From: Lachnospiraceae bacterium P6B14
Lineage (GTDB): Bacteria > Bacillota > Clostridia > Lachnospirales > Lachnospiraceae
Direction: 5' to 3'
Assembly (NCBI GenBank): GCA_000687695.1
Contig: JHWZ01000001.1
Location: forward strand, 293,653 to 357,652
DNA length: 64,000 nt
The translations under genes were made by a program, and so were the position numbers. The notes beneath the pieces were generated by a model. It had not been told where the DNA came from. It searched no databases and was given only the letters and a program-made list of their open reading frames with translations. Below are positions 35,844 to 44,457 of the stretch, in pieces (the stretch's first letter is position 1; every line of letters starts with the position of its first letter).

Positions 35844-37577
35844 TCATCCGAGCGTATCGAGAAGTGCCTTCACCTGATCACCAAGTGCCTCGGACTTTTT
35901 CTCGGCGTCGTCCATGTTGCTGCCGACCACTCCATAGTAGAGTTTTATCTTCGGCTCGGTACCTGAAGGTCTCACGGCAAGCCATGCGTCATCCTCCATC
36001 TCATAGTAGAGAACATTTGAGTTCGGAATACCGGTAGGCTTCTTTTCGCCGGTCGCCAGATCACAGATCTCGTCCTTTTTATAATCCCTGGTTACCAGAA
36101 CCTTATACTCTCCGAGCTGCTTCGGCGGGTTGGATCTCAGGGTCTCCATTATATTTTTGATCCTCTCGAGTCCCTCGATACCCTTGTGAGTGATAGATAT
36201 TACGTTGTCCTTGTAGTAACCGTACTTGTCGTACATATCTACCATGGCATCCCAAAGTGTTTTACCCTTTGATTTGAAATATGCGGCAGCCTCACAAAGT
36301 GCCATGGAAGCGACTATACCGTCCTTGTCTCTCGCATGTGTACCGATGAGACATCCGTAACTCTCCTCGAAACCGAACAGATACTGACCTTTGCCGCTCG
36401 TTTCCATACGAAGGATTTCTTTTCCGATCCACTTGAATCCGGTCAGACACTCTGTAACCTTGATTCCGTAGTATTTTGCTATCGCATCGACCATATTGGT
36501 CGTGACTATCGTCTTGATCAGCTCACCGTCAGCCGGGAGGCTTCCCTCAACTTCCTTTTTCTGTCCGATCTCATAATCAGCGAGAAGACTTCCGGACATG
36601 TTTCCTGTCAGGCAGTGATACTCACCTTTTGCATCCTTTACGTATACTCCGAGTCTGTCCGCATCCGGATCAGTCGCCAGTACGAGGTCAGCATCCTTTT
36701 CCTTCGCCAAAGCCATAGCGAGCTCAAATGCCTCGGCAGCCTCAGGGTTCGGATAGCTCACTGTCGGGAACTCGCCGTCCGGGAGCTCCTGCTCGGGAAC
36801 AACATATACATTTTCAAAACCGAGCTCCTTAAGCACTCTTCTCACCGGGATGTTTCCGGTACCGTGAAGCGGTGTGTATACGACCTTAAGGTCCTTTGCC
36901 GTCTGAGCGATCGCCTCCGGGTGGAGAACATTTTTCTTCAATGCCTCGATATACGGATCGTCGATATCCTTTCCGATGCTGTTATAAAGCCCCTTTGCCT
37001 TTGCATCATCTACGGACATGGTCTTTACGGTAGCGTAGTCGGTTACCGCCTTAACCTCGTCCATGATTCCCTTATCATGAGGCGGTGTGATCTGAGCACC
37101 GTCCTCCCAGTATACCTTGTAACCGTTGTACTCAGGCGGGTTGTGACTAGCGGTGATGTTGATACCCGAGATGCATCCCAGCTTGCGTACCGCAAACGAA
37201 AGCTCCGGTGTCGGCCTGAGTGACTCGAAAACATATGCTTTTATTCCGTTTGCTGCAAGACAGCAGGCTGCCTCATCGGCAAACTCCGGTGACATCCTTC
37301 TGGAGTCAAAGGCAATCGCTACTCCCTTGTCCTGGCCACCCATTTTTATGATGTAGTTCGCAAGTCCCTGTGTTGCTTTGCGAACGGTGTATACGTTCAT
37401 ACGGTTGATACCGGCTCCGATGACTCCGCGAAGTCCGGCAGTACCGAACTCGAGATCGGCATAAAATCTATCCTTGATCTGCGCATCGTCATCCGCTATG
37501 GAGCGAAGCTCATCCTTTGTTGCCTCATCGAAATACGGATTGTCAATCCATGACTGATAAATCTGTTTGTAATCCAT
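35844..37577 (-). CDS. pgm: Phosphoglucomutase (alpha-phosphohexomutase)
   Basis: This 577-aa enzyme interconverts glucose 1-phosphate and glucose 6-phosphate. The phosphoserine loop GINITASHNPPEYNGYK, the metal-binding DPDADRLGVY and the sugar-binding GFEESYG are intact, as is the phosphate-binding end RPSGTEPKIKLYYG. It would feed glucose 1-phosphate from the GH94 phosphorylases into glycolysis, or hexose 6-phosphate into glycogen. A phosphomannomutase activity cannot be excluded. The ATG follows AAGGAGGAATATATA. The glgB gene follows 56 bp downstream. Confidence 0.94.
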   Translation of the reverse strand: MDYKQIYQSWIDNPYFDEATKDELRSIADDDAQIKDRFYADLEFGTAGLRGVIGAGINRMNVYTVRKATQGLANYIIKMGGQDKGVAIAFDSRRMSPEFADEAACCLAANGIKAYVFESLRPTPELSFAVRKLGCISGINITASHNPPEYNGYKVYWEDGAQITPPHDKGIMDEVKAVTDYATVKTMSVDDAKAKGLYNSIGKDIDDPYIEALKKNVLHPEAIAQTAKDLKVVYTPLHGTGNIPVRRVLKELGFENVYVVPEQELPDGEFPTVSYPNPEAAEAFELAMALAKEKDADLVLATDPDADRLGVYVKDAKGEYHCLTGNMSGSLLADYEIGQKKEVEGSLPADGELIKTIVTTNMVDAIAKYYGIKVTECLTGFKWIGKEILRMETSGKGQYLFGFEESYGCLIGTHARDKDGIVASMALCEAAAYFKSKGKTLWDAMVDMYDKYGYYKDNVISITHKGIEGLERIKNIMETLRSNPPKQLGEYKVLVTRDYKKDEICDLATGEKKPTGIPNSNVLYYEMEDDAWLAVRPSGTEPKIKLYYGVVGSNMDDAEKKSEALGDQVKALLDTLG

Positions 37578-37601
37578 TATATATTCCTCCTTGTATCTCT
37601 G

Positions 37602-38966
37602 TTAGTTCTGAGCTTTTAAATCCGGGAACGACAGCGAGGTGTCCTGGGAATCATCGATGATCTCCATGGAGTAGCTCTTGGTCTCGTACCCGTCCTTCTG
37701 GAGCGTGATGGTCACCTTACCCACACACTTCGTAAACGAGCATGGCGCTACACCCTTGTATGTCCCGTTTATGTATACCGTTGCGCCATCCGGCGAACTG
37801 ACTGTTATCTTGTGATCAACATCATAGTCAACCGAGGAAGGATTCTGAACACTTCCGTCATCATCACTGACAGTTGACTGCGCACTCTCTCCGTCATCCG
37901 AAGAGCTGCTGTCATCGTTATTTTTATCCTCGACTGTAGCAACCTCCTCCGCAAGGTCTATGCGAAACGTTGGCTCCGGATCCTGCACACGGATCCTGCC
38001 GACATAAGGGTTATAGCCCTCGAGAATAACCTGTATGGTATGCAGGCCGTAGTATAGAGGTACAGGCTTGGAGTAATCAACCATGGTTCCGTTGATGTAG
38101 AGCTCAGCGCCCTCCGGATGTATATGGAAGCTCGCTCTCGCCGTCTCCGGCACCTGAGTCATACTTTCCTTCATGTTGAGCTGCGCAACCTTGTTTCGCT
38201 CAACAGTCATCTCCGCTTTGGATGTGAGATCCCCGTTCTTCATGGAGAGCGTCTGTTTGCCCTCGGGAACAGTGACCAGCATACCCTCAGTCACGGGAAG
38301 TATCGACTCTCCCTCTATCACCAGTGTTCCGCCGACGAAGTCAGCATAGTCAACCGGCTCTATGTATCCATGCCCTCTGGTAACCACTACCGAGTAGGCC
38401 TTGCCCTCGATACCACGGAACGTCACCCTGTCCATATCGGTGATCTCCATCGGGTTGATATCCTCATCCCCGGAGCGTATCACCATGTTGTCGGAATACT
38501 CATAGTCAATCCCGTCAACCGTCATCGTATGACTGTCCGCATCCACTTCGATAGTGCGGGACTCCTCTTCGATGATGTTTTCCGATGCTTTCATCGCGGA
38601 GAGCTTCGAGCCTACTCCCTCGACATACAGATCGTAAACCTCTCCGATGCTAACCTCACTCATCGCCATCTCCAGCCCGTTCTTTGACTGGATGGAAGTC
38701 GCACCGTCGAATAAAAATGTCTCCTCGCTCTCTGTGAGCGGATTGTATATGCATATCGTCTGAGCCTCACGATCAAGCTCTCTGACAACCCCTGTCAGAT
38801 CCGAGCCCTTTTCGTATTTTACCTCCTCGTTTGGGGCGGTAGTAGCCTTCGGAGTACGCTTTCCGCAACCGCAGAGAGCAAACGCACACAGCACAAACAG
38901 CGCTACCCGCATCCACCGGGCGCGCCTGAAACATGCATCTTTACGCCCGATACCTTCTCCGTTCAT
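37602..38966 (-). CDS. PEGA-domain lipoprotein
   Basis: This 454-aa protein starts with a basic stretch and a hydrophobic segment ending in LCGCG, a plausible lipobox. The middle is beta-rich. Two PEGA-type repeats occur, one near residues 285-345 (PEGAELYINGTMVDYSKPVPL, LEGYNPYVGRI) and one at the C-terminus (SPDGATVYINGTYKGVAP, KDGYETKSY). An acidic Ser/Asp linker separates them. PEGA repeats are surface domains of uncertain function. MNGEGIGRK at 38964-38966 is preferred. A second possible start is the Met at 38912, closer to the signal core. It is followed 24 bp later by pgm. Confidence 0.8.
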   Translation of the reverse strand: MNGEGIGRKDACFRRARWMRVALFVLCAFALCGCGKRTPKATTAPNEEVKYEKGSDLTGVVRELDREAQTICIYNPLTESEETFLFDGATSIQSKNGLEMAMSEVSIGEVYDLYVEGVGSKLSAMKASENIIEEESRTIEVDADSHTMTVDGIDYEYSDNMVIRSGDEDINPMEITDMDRVTFRGIEGKAYSVVVTRGHGYIEPVDYADFVGGTLVIEGESILPVTEGMLVTVPEGKQTLSMKNGDLTSKAEMTVERNKVAQLNMKESMTQVPETARASFHIHPEGAELYINGTMVDYSKPVPLYYGLHTIQVILEGYNPYVGRIRVQDPEPTFRIDLAEEVATVEDKNNDDSSSSDDGESAQSTVSDDDGSVQNPSSVDYDVDHKITVSSPDGATVYINGTYKGVAPCSFTKCVGKVTITLQKDGYETKSYSMEIIDDSQDTSLSFPDLKAQN

Positions 38967-39041
38967 CTCAGACACCTCTAAAAACCACCAAAAACCGCGT
39001 ATTTGCGGCAATTTACTTCAAAACAGACTCACACATCAGAT

Positions 39042-39050
39042 ATTATAGCA
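39042..39050 (-). promoter_or_regulatory. Extended -10 promoter for the PEGA-pgm-glgB-chemoreceptor run
   Basis: TGCTATAAT on the minus strand is an extended -10, about 75 bp upstream of the PEGA gene. The -35 region (TAGTAT) is poor, as is usual for this promoter type. Confidence 0.6.
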
Positions 39051-39103
39051 CACAATCTCAAAAAATACTAGTCCTATTTGTGGTATTTTTGTTCCAAAAA
39101 ACC

Positions 39104-40261
39104 CTACTCCTTGATATAATCGACAAATCTCCCGAAAGCATCCGAGTCATACAGCCACCATTGTCCGTTCGAATAGTGAAAAATGCTGCTGACCTTAAGC
39201 TTTCCGCTCATCGCCTTCATCTCCGGCGTTTCGCCATGAACCACGGTGGAATGCGATGTGTAGCGAATCTTCGTGTCAACCTTGAGCGCATAGCAGTCAT
39301 CCGTGGATATGGTCGATCTGACAGAGGATTTGAAGCTCTCAAAATCCACGAAAGCCAGGTGAGTCCTCGTATCCACATGGTCTTCACGCATCTTGTCGTA
39401 CCTCTTCATAAGGCCGTCCTTCACGCTGTCCTCTATCGCAACCTCCTTCGCGAGGAAATCAAAAGACCTTCTCTGCAGCAGATCCTCATAAATCTTCGGA
39501 ATGATCCGCGCCGTTAGATTTTCAAGGACAGTCTTTATCCCCTCATCCGGTACGAACTTGTTGGTATTTACGGTGGCCACAGGCTCATCGAGGTAATCCT
39601 TTGCCTCAAGCGTAAACTTTCCCTGATACGGCTCGAACCCCTCGAGCCTGATTTCGTACTCATGCTCCCCTATGAAAACGTCGCCAAGCTCAAAGTCCTG
39701 CATTTTCTGGGACTTTTTGCGTAGAGAATCCGACGAAAGCTTTACCCCGTCCACAGTCAGCTCCGCTCCCAGAGGCACACTTACGGAAACCCGGGACGCC
39801 ACGAGATCCGCACTGTCGATACCCCATTTTTTGAAAAATACCAAGTACGACTCGTCTGTCTTTTTGAGTGTCAGTATCTGCGAAAAATCGCTCTCCTGTC
39901 GTCCGACCATGTATTTAACCTGATAGTGGCATACATCATCGCTCTCATCGAGCTTCACGAGAGAATACGATGTTATCTTATCATACTCTGCGACATCCCG
40001 AAGAAGCTTATCCAGGTTATCAGCCGTGATAAACCGGGTGTTTTTGAGATTCAAAGTACGAAACACCCTGCCGGGGTTCCTGGCCGTAAAGCTCCTCACA
40101 TACTCATCCACAACAGTCGTTGCGGAGTTATTGAGCCTGGAGTATACATATGTCCCGATAACGAAAAGAGCCGCCAGTACTACGAGCGTAAAAAGAATCT
40201 TTACACCGGTACTGACGTCCCCGTTTTTCTTTTTCATTTGATTTTTATTTCTCGTCCGCAT
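39104..40261 (-). CDS. Membrane-anchored TcaA/PEGA-like protein
   Basis: This 385-aa protein has a short basic cytoplasmic N-terminus, one membrane helix (about residues 20-42 after MKKKNGD) and a large outside part. After an NTF2-like region (VVDEYVRSFTARNPGRVF) comes a PEGA-like unit (VPLGAELTVDGVKL, HEYEIRLEGFEPYQGKF), and a second NTF2-like region ends in FHYSNGQWWLYDSD. The layout recalls TcaA-type envelope proteins, without certain homology. The start is uncertain: 40261 has AGGAG 13 bp upstream and overlaps the preceding small gene by 17 bp, while 40237 lacks a clear site. Confidence 0.75.
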   Translation of the reverse strand: MRTRNKNQMKKKNGDVSTGVKILFTLVVLAALFVIGTYVYSRLNNSATTVVDEYVRSFTARNPGRVFRTLNLKNTRFITADNLDKLLRDVAEYDKITSYSLVKLDESDDVCHYQVKYMVGRQESDFSQILTLKKTDESYLVFFKKWGIDSADLVASRVSVSVPLGAELTVDGVKLSSDSLRKKSQKMQDFELGDVFIGEHEYEIRLEGFEPYQGKFTLEAKDYLDEPVATVNTNKFVPDEGIKTVLENLTARIIPKIYEDLLQRRSFDFLAKEVAIEDSVKDGLMKRYDKMREDHVDTRTHLAFVDFESFKSSVRSTISTDDCYALKVDTKIRYTSHSTVVHGETPEMKAMSGKLKVSSIFHYSNGQWWLYDSDAFGRFVDYIKE

Positions 40262-40409
40262 GTTTCTTGATGATCTCCTCATAGCGTCGGTTCGAGGCAC
40301 TCATCTCCATCGCCTCATCCATGCCCTCGATCTCGAGTTCTCCGGCTAAAGCATCCGGATCATCACCCAAAAGGCTATTCAAATCATCATCTGATAAAAA
40401 TTCTTCCAT
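40245..40409 (-). CDS. Small acidic protein (54 aa)
   Basis: This very acidic protein (MEEFLSDDDLNSLLGDDPDALAG) is probably mostly helical and is not recognised. The start at 40407-40409 follows a good AAGGAGGATTCACT site, and a TTGCAG-TAAAAT promoter lies 31 bp upstream, both arguing that it is a real gene. The next gene probably starts inside its 3' end, so the pair is coupled. Confidence 0.75.
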   Translation of the reverse strand: MEEFLSDDDLNSLLGDDPDALAGELEIEGMDEAMEMSASNRRYEEIIKKHADEK

Positions 40410-40439
40410 AGTGAATCCTCCTTCCTGACACCGATACAT

Positions 40440-40468
40440 ATTTTACCACATTTACGTGGATTCTGCAA
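40440..40468 (-). promoter_or_regulatory. Promoter of the small acidic gene and TcaA-like gene
   Basis: On the minus strand TTGCAG and TAAAAT are spaced by 17 bp, directly after cca. Confidence 0.6.
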
Positions 40469-40476
40469 GTTTTTTC

Positions 40477-41844
40477 TCATCTGACCGCATCAAGCAGTCT
40501 CTCTTTCGTATTCAATGACGGATCATCCATGACCATTTCCAATAGCCTGTTAAGCTCGGCACCGATCGCAGGCCCGGATTCATATCCTTTCTCATCTATC
40601 AGGTCCCGCCCGGATATCTTAAGCTCTGCTACCGTCACTGCGTCATTTGCCTCACATATCTCGTCGTAAAGACTCATACCCGCGTCAAGGACCGCGAGCT
40701 TTTCCTGTCTTTTATACTCACTCTGCGCCAGGGTATCAGCCCTTTGGAGCAGGAATAAAAATGGCATCCTATCCTTGCCGAGCCTGCCGGCAATCCGTCT
40801 CATACCGCGGTTTTTGCAATCATGATATCTGAGATCATGATTACGAACCAGGCATTTGACCAGGCTTATGGTATCATTGTCAAACCTTAACCTTCTCAGT
40901 ATCTCCCCGGACATCTTCTCTCCGAGTGCATCGTGTCCGTGAAAATGATCGACACCCTTTTCGTCAGTCGTCTTGCACTTTGGCTTCGCCACATCGTGAA
41001 GAAGGCCGGCGAACACCAATGCAACATGACTCCTTTTATCTATGATCCCGTTCGGAGTATTTTTCTCTTTTACTGCCGCATTTATATACTCCACAACATG
41101 CATGCTGTGCTCGCCAACGCTGTAGCAATGATGAGGATTGTTTTGCTGAGTATTTATCATATCATCAAGCTCAGGCAAAAAATACTTCGAGAGTCCTGTC
41201 TCATACGCAAGCCTCAACCTGTCAGCCCCGTCCGATATCAAGAGCTTTGTGAGTTCCACCCTGATCCTCTCGGCGCTCACATTAACCAGCGTGTCGGATA
41301 ACCGTTCTATGGCAGCCAGAGTATCGTCATCGATAGTAAACTGAAGCTGCCCCGCAAAGCGTATCCCTCTGAGCATCCGAAGCGCGTCTTCATCAAAGCG
41401 CTCCATCGGATCACCGACACATCTGATGATACCGTTCTTCAAATCCTTTCGCCCATCAAAAAGATCGATCACGCCGGCTTTATCATTATAAGCCATCGCA
41501 TTGATGGTGAAGTCACGGCGTTTTAAATCCTCCTCGAGATTTGGCGTAAAGGTTACCTCCTTAGGATGCCTGTGATCCTCGTAGACTCCGTCCATGCGGT
41601 ACGTGGTCACCTCGAAACCCTCATCCTTTATCATAACGGTAACCGTTCCGTGCTCGATTCCGGTATCGATAGTTCTTCTGAACAGCGACTTTACTTCCTC
41701 GGGCTTTGCCGAGGTAGTGATATCCCAATCCTCGGGCTCTCTGTCAAGAAGCATATCGCGCACGCACCCGCCCACGATATATGCTTCGAAACCGTGGCTA
41801 ACGAGTGTATCGATGATATGCTTTGCACCCTCGGGGATATTCAT
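40477..41844 (-). CDS. cca: CCA tRNA nucleotidyltransferase
   Basis: This 455-aa class II enzyme adds the CCA end to tRNAs. The nucleotidyltransferase head has YIVGGCVRDMLLDREPEDWDITT, RRDFTINAMAYN follows, and the ERIRVELTKLL neck is next. An HD domain (GLLHDVAKP, HFHGHDALG) follows, as in many Firmicutes enzymes. Poly(A) polymerase is the closest alternative. The start has a GGAGGAATCC site, 14 bp after the preceding gene. Confidence 0.93.
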   Translation of the reverse strand: MNIPEGAKHIIDTLVSHGFEAYIVGGCVRDMLLDREPEDWDITTSAKPEEVKSLFRRTIDTGIEHGTVTVMIKDEGFEVTTYRMDGVYEDHRHPKEVTFTPNLEEDLKRRDFTINAMAYNDKAGVIDLFDGRKDLKNGIIRCVGDPMERFDEDALRMLRGIRFAGQLQFTIDDDTLAAIERLSDTLVNVSAERIRVELTKLLISDGADRLRLAYETGLSKYFLPELDDMINTQQNNPHHCYSVGEHSMHVVEYINAAVKEKNTPNGIIDKRSHVALVFAGLLHDVAKPKCKTTDEKGVDHFHGHDALGEKMSGEILRRLRFDNDTISLVKCLVRNHDLRYHDCKNRGMRRIAGRLGKDRMPFLFLLQRADTLAQSEYKRQEKLAVLDAGMSLYDEICEANDAVTVAELKISGRDLIDEKGYESGPAIGAELNRLLEMVMDDPSLNTKERLLDAVR

Positions 41845-41858
41845 GGATTCCTCCAGTC

Positions 41859-42311
41859 TTATTTGTTCAGCGATACCTTGCTGCGGAACTTATTAAACAG
41901 TCCCTTCTTCTCCGGCGGCGCCTCAAGCACACCACGTCCGATAACATCCATGATGTAGATACCGCTTATTTTCACCTTCAGATTTTTCTTTACGGGAAGC
42001 TGCGGAAAAAGCTTCTCGTCGCACATAAGCGTCATGATCTTTGGCCCGATCTTCGCCTTTACGACGGGAACCTTTGATCTTCTGAGATACTTGGGAGTAT
42101 TCTCAAGTACGACAGCGGGAAGCCCCGACTCCTTCAGCTTCATTCTCTTTTTATCGATAACAAGTATCGATGCGGTCTGAGAAGCAGCCTCCATCTGGAC
42201 CTGGCTCTCCTCTTGCTTTTTCTGAAGTTTCTTGCCCACAAAATAGAGCACGACGCATCCGATGATCAATACCGCTATGATCACGAGCATCACGATCAAA
42301 AATACTTTCAT
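41859..42311 (-). CDS. Single-pass membrane protein of unknown function
   Basis: This 150-aa protein has one N-terminal membrane helix (about residues 3-28), a polar helix, then a basic beta-rich soluble domain (TASILVIDKKRMKL, PPEKKGLFNKFRSKVSLNK). It is not recognised. The ATG overlaps the plsC stop by four bases and cca starts 14 bp downstream, so it is in a tight operon. Confidence 0.75.
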   Translation of the reverse strand: MKVFLIVMLVIIAVLIIGCVVLYFVGKKLQKKQEESQVQMEAASQTASILVIDKKRMKLKESGLPAVVLENTPKYLRRSKVPVVKAKIGPKIMTLMCDEKLFPQLPVKKNLKVKISGIYIMDVIGRGVLEAPPEKKGLFNKFRSKVSLNK

Positions 42312-43057
42312 GCTTCAATCTCCTTTGCTTTATTATACATATCCTGAATAATGTTTCTGGTGTATTCACCCAGGTGCTTTTGATCTTCCTTGTCAAGCTG
42401 ATCCGGATAGATCGGATCACCAAACTCGATTCTAATCTTTCCGCTGTGGATCCAGGGCAAATGCTTTTCCAGTATTTCCTCAGTACCCGTAAACACCACC
42501 GGCACGATCGGCACCTTGCCCTTGGTGGCGATCTTCATACTTCCCTCATGGAAAGGTAACAATTCATCTGTCGCGTTTCTGGTTCCCTCCGGAGAGATGT
42601 ATACAGAGTAATTGTTTTTAACCAACTCAATTGCTTTTAATATGGTTTCCAGATTTTGTTTTATATTACCCCTGTCCATAAAAAGACAGTTCAAAAAATA
42701 CATCCACTGTGCGATACAAACAAACTTCTTTAATTCTTTTTTTGAAATAAAAACCGTCTGATTGGGAACGGCTGTATACATCAAAATAATATCATAAAAC
42801 CCTCGATGATTTGCCGCATACATAACCGCTGTATCACGCGGTACTTTTTCTCTTCCTACTATCTCCCTTTTACAACCGGACAAAAGCATACAAAGTCTGA
42901 ATGCCAGCCACACAACTTTCTGTGAAAACACTGCCGCTGCTCTCCGATTGATCAGTCTGACTATAAGCAGGACCAGATGAAAAGGTATTGACAGTATACA
43001 GATTATAATATATACCAGAAAAAGGATTATGCTTCTCAATTGAGGTCGTTCCTCCAT
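42308..43057 (-). CDS. plsC: 1-acyl-sn-glycerol-3-phosphate acyltransferase
   Basis: This 249-aa membrane-associated enzyme carries the HX4D-type block NHRGFYD, the glycerophosphate-binding SPEGTRN, and VPIVPVVFTGTEE. A hydrophobic N-terminus precedes them. It acylates lysophosphatidate in phospholipid synthesis. The start overlaps the upstream peptidase gene by 22 bp and has no clear ribosome binding site, so translation is probably coupled. Confidence 0.9.
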   Translation of the reverse strand: MEERPQLRSIILFLVYIIICILSIPFHLVLLIVRLINRRAAAVFSQKVVWLAFRLCMLLSGCKREIVGREKVPRDTAVMYAANHRGFYDIILMYTAVPNQTVFISKKELKKFVCIAQWMYFLNCLFMDRGNIKQNLETILKAIELVKNNYSVYISPEGTRNATDELLPFHEGSMKIATKGKVPIVPVVFTGTEEILEKHLPWIHSGKIRIEFGDPIYPDQLDKEDQKHLGEYTRNIIQDMYNKAKEIEA

Positions 43058-43893
43058 TCCTTGTTTTCTTTGTTCATACTTACATTATAAAACTCTTCTA
43101 AAGTAAGATTGTTTTTGTACAGATATTTTGCAGTTTCAAGTCCTACATATCTCAAATGCCATGGTTCATAATTGTATCCGGTTATCTTCTGCTTTCCTTT
43201 TGGATAACGAACAACAAATCCGTATTTGTAACAGTTTTTAGCCACCCACTTGCCTGCCTTGGTTGCCGCGAACCTGGGTTCCAAAGCGTTAAAAACCTCG
43301 GGCGAGGAAACATCTATCGCCAGTCCCGTCTGATGCTCACTCGAGCCCGGTATGGCACAGTATTTATCCGCATGCTCCTTGCCATGTTCCTTCGCGCTCT
43401 TTTCAAAAACATCCTTTTGTCTGGCGTATGATCTGTAGCCTGATACTCCGACTATCTCTATCTTTTTTTTCGCTGCGGCTTTTATCATTTTTTCAAGCTG
43501 AGTGGCAGCTTCGCTTCTCAGGCTGTTTTTCTCGCTGATTTCCGTAGTATCAAAATCTATCTTAACATTTTCCAGATTCGCCGGTATATATGTTTCCGGA
43601 AGAAGGAACGCGCGGTTAACCAAAACCGTTATACTTTCAGGTATGGTATCCAGCGGAACATTTTTGCTCGGATCGAGGATCGTTGTGATGTCCTTCGGAA
43701 GTAACTCCTCTTCGTAAGCAGAACCTGATACTGCGCCCCCCGAAGCAGCTCCACCGGAGGCAGCTGCCATACCCAGCGGAAGCGGTTTTGACGCATCCTC
43801 AAACTGTTTTGGCTGTGACCAGTCGGTAACCCAATAATACCCGAGCACGCCGAGCACAATCAGTATTATGACCGTCAGGGTTATCCGATTCAT
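43036..43893 (-). CDS. D-alanyl-D-alanine carboxypeptidase (VanY/LAS family)
   Basis: This 285-aa protein has an N-terminal membrane anchor (residues about 3-24), an Ala/Ser/Gly-rich linker and a zinc peptidase domain. The metal ligands lie in SSEHQTGLAIDVSS (His, Asp) and YEPWHLRYVG (His), and GYRSYARQ precedes them. It would trim peptidoglycan stem peptides outside the cell. No resistance genes are nearby, so a housekeeping wall role is likely. Confidence 0.92.
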   Translation of the reverse strand: MNRITLTVIILIVLGVLGYYWVTDWSQPKQFEDASKPLPLGMAAASGGAASGGAVSGSAYEEELLPKDITTILDPSKNVPLDTIPESITVLVNRAFLLPETYIPANLENVKIDFDTTEISEKNSLRSEAATQLEKMIKAAAKKKIEIVGVSGYRSYARQKDVFEKSAKEHGKEHADKYCAIPGSSEHQTGLAIDVSSPEVFNALEPRFAATKAGKWVAKNCYKYGFVVRYPKGKQKITGYNYEPWHLRYVGLETAKYLYKNNLTLEEFYNVSMNKENKEWRNDLN

Positions 43894-43932
43894 CGTTTGC
43901 CTTCCTCACTTCGCCGGCTGGTAGGGCACCCG

Positions 43933-44436
43933 TCAGCGTGTTGTATCCGGAAAGAGTGTTCTGCGGAACGGGGTAAGTGCAAACAAAAGCGCGAGTCCCA
44001 AAACCCCGCACGAGATCAACTCTCCTGCACCGACAGTAGCCATCATATAAGGAATACCATCAGGAACATCGTATGCGAAACGAAGCACCCATGGTACTAT
44101 TATCATATTTGCAAGAATGGGCGGGACAGGTACGAGAAACTTGTATTTTCTCAGAGCGTACGAACCCAGCGCTCCGATCAGTGTAGCAAGCGTACCGAAA
44201 ATAATATCAGGCAGCACACATCCGGTCAACCAGTTTGACAAAAGACATCCGATAACAAGTCCCGGGATCGCCGCCGGTGTAAAGAACGGAAGCACCGTGA
44301 GCGCCTCAGAAATACGAACCTGTATAACTCCGCTCGCAAGCCCAAACGCGTTTGAGGCGAAGGTGAGCACCACGTAAAGAGCTGCTACCATCGCCGCAAC
44401 GGTAATTCTATATATATTTGTTGTTTTTGCATTCAT
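43933..44436 (-). CDS. queT: QueT-type ECF transporter S component
   Basis: This 167-aa membrane protein has five to six helices. The pattern AALYVVLTFASNAFGLASGVIQVRISEALTVLPFF and the LSNWLTGCVLPDIIFGTLATLIGA segment resemble QueT proteins, substrate-specificity components for queuosine precursors. No preQ1 riboswitch fits in the 21-bp gap upstream. It would need shared ECF energy-coupling subunits encoded elsewhere. Confidence 0.82.
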   Translation of the reverse strand: MNAKTTNIYRITVAAMVAALYVVLTFASNAFGLASGVIQVRISEALTVLPFFTPAAIPGLVIGCLLSNWLTGCVLPDIIFGTLATLIGALGSYALRKYKFLVPVPPILANMIIVPWVLRFAYDVPDGIPYMMATVGAGELISCGVLGLALLFALTPFRRTLFPDTTR

Positions 44437-44457
44437 TGATTCTTTCTTTATAACTCC

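Noticed and set aside
35257..35877. 206-codon plus-strand frame
   Set aside because: It is antisense to glgB and crosses its start region, with no ribosome binding site.
36336..37223. 295-codon plus-strand frame
   Set aside because: It is antisense to phosphoglucomutase, which carries clear family motifs. No start signal or homologous motif is seen.
44437..44457. preQ1 riboswitch before queT
   Set aside because: Only 21 bp separate queT from degV, too short for the aptamer, and none was found inside the degV end.
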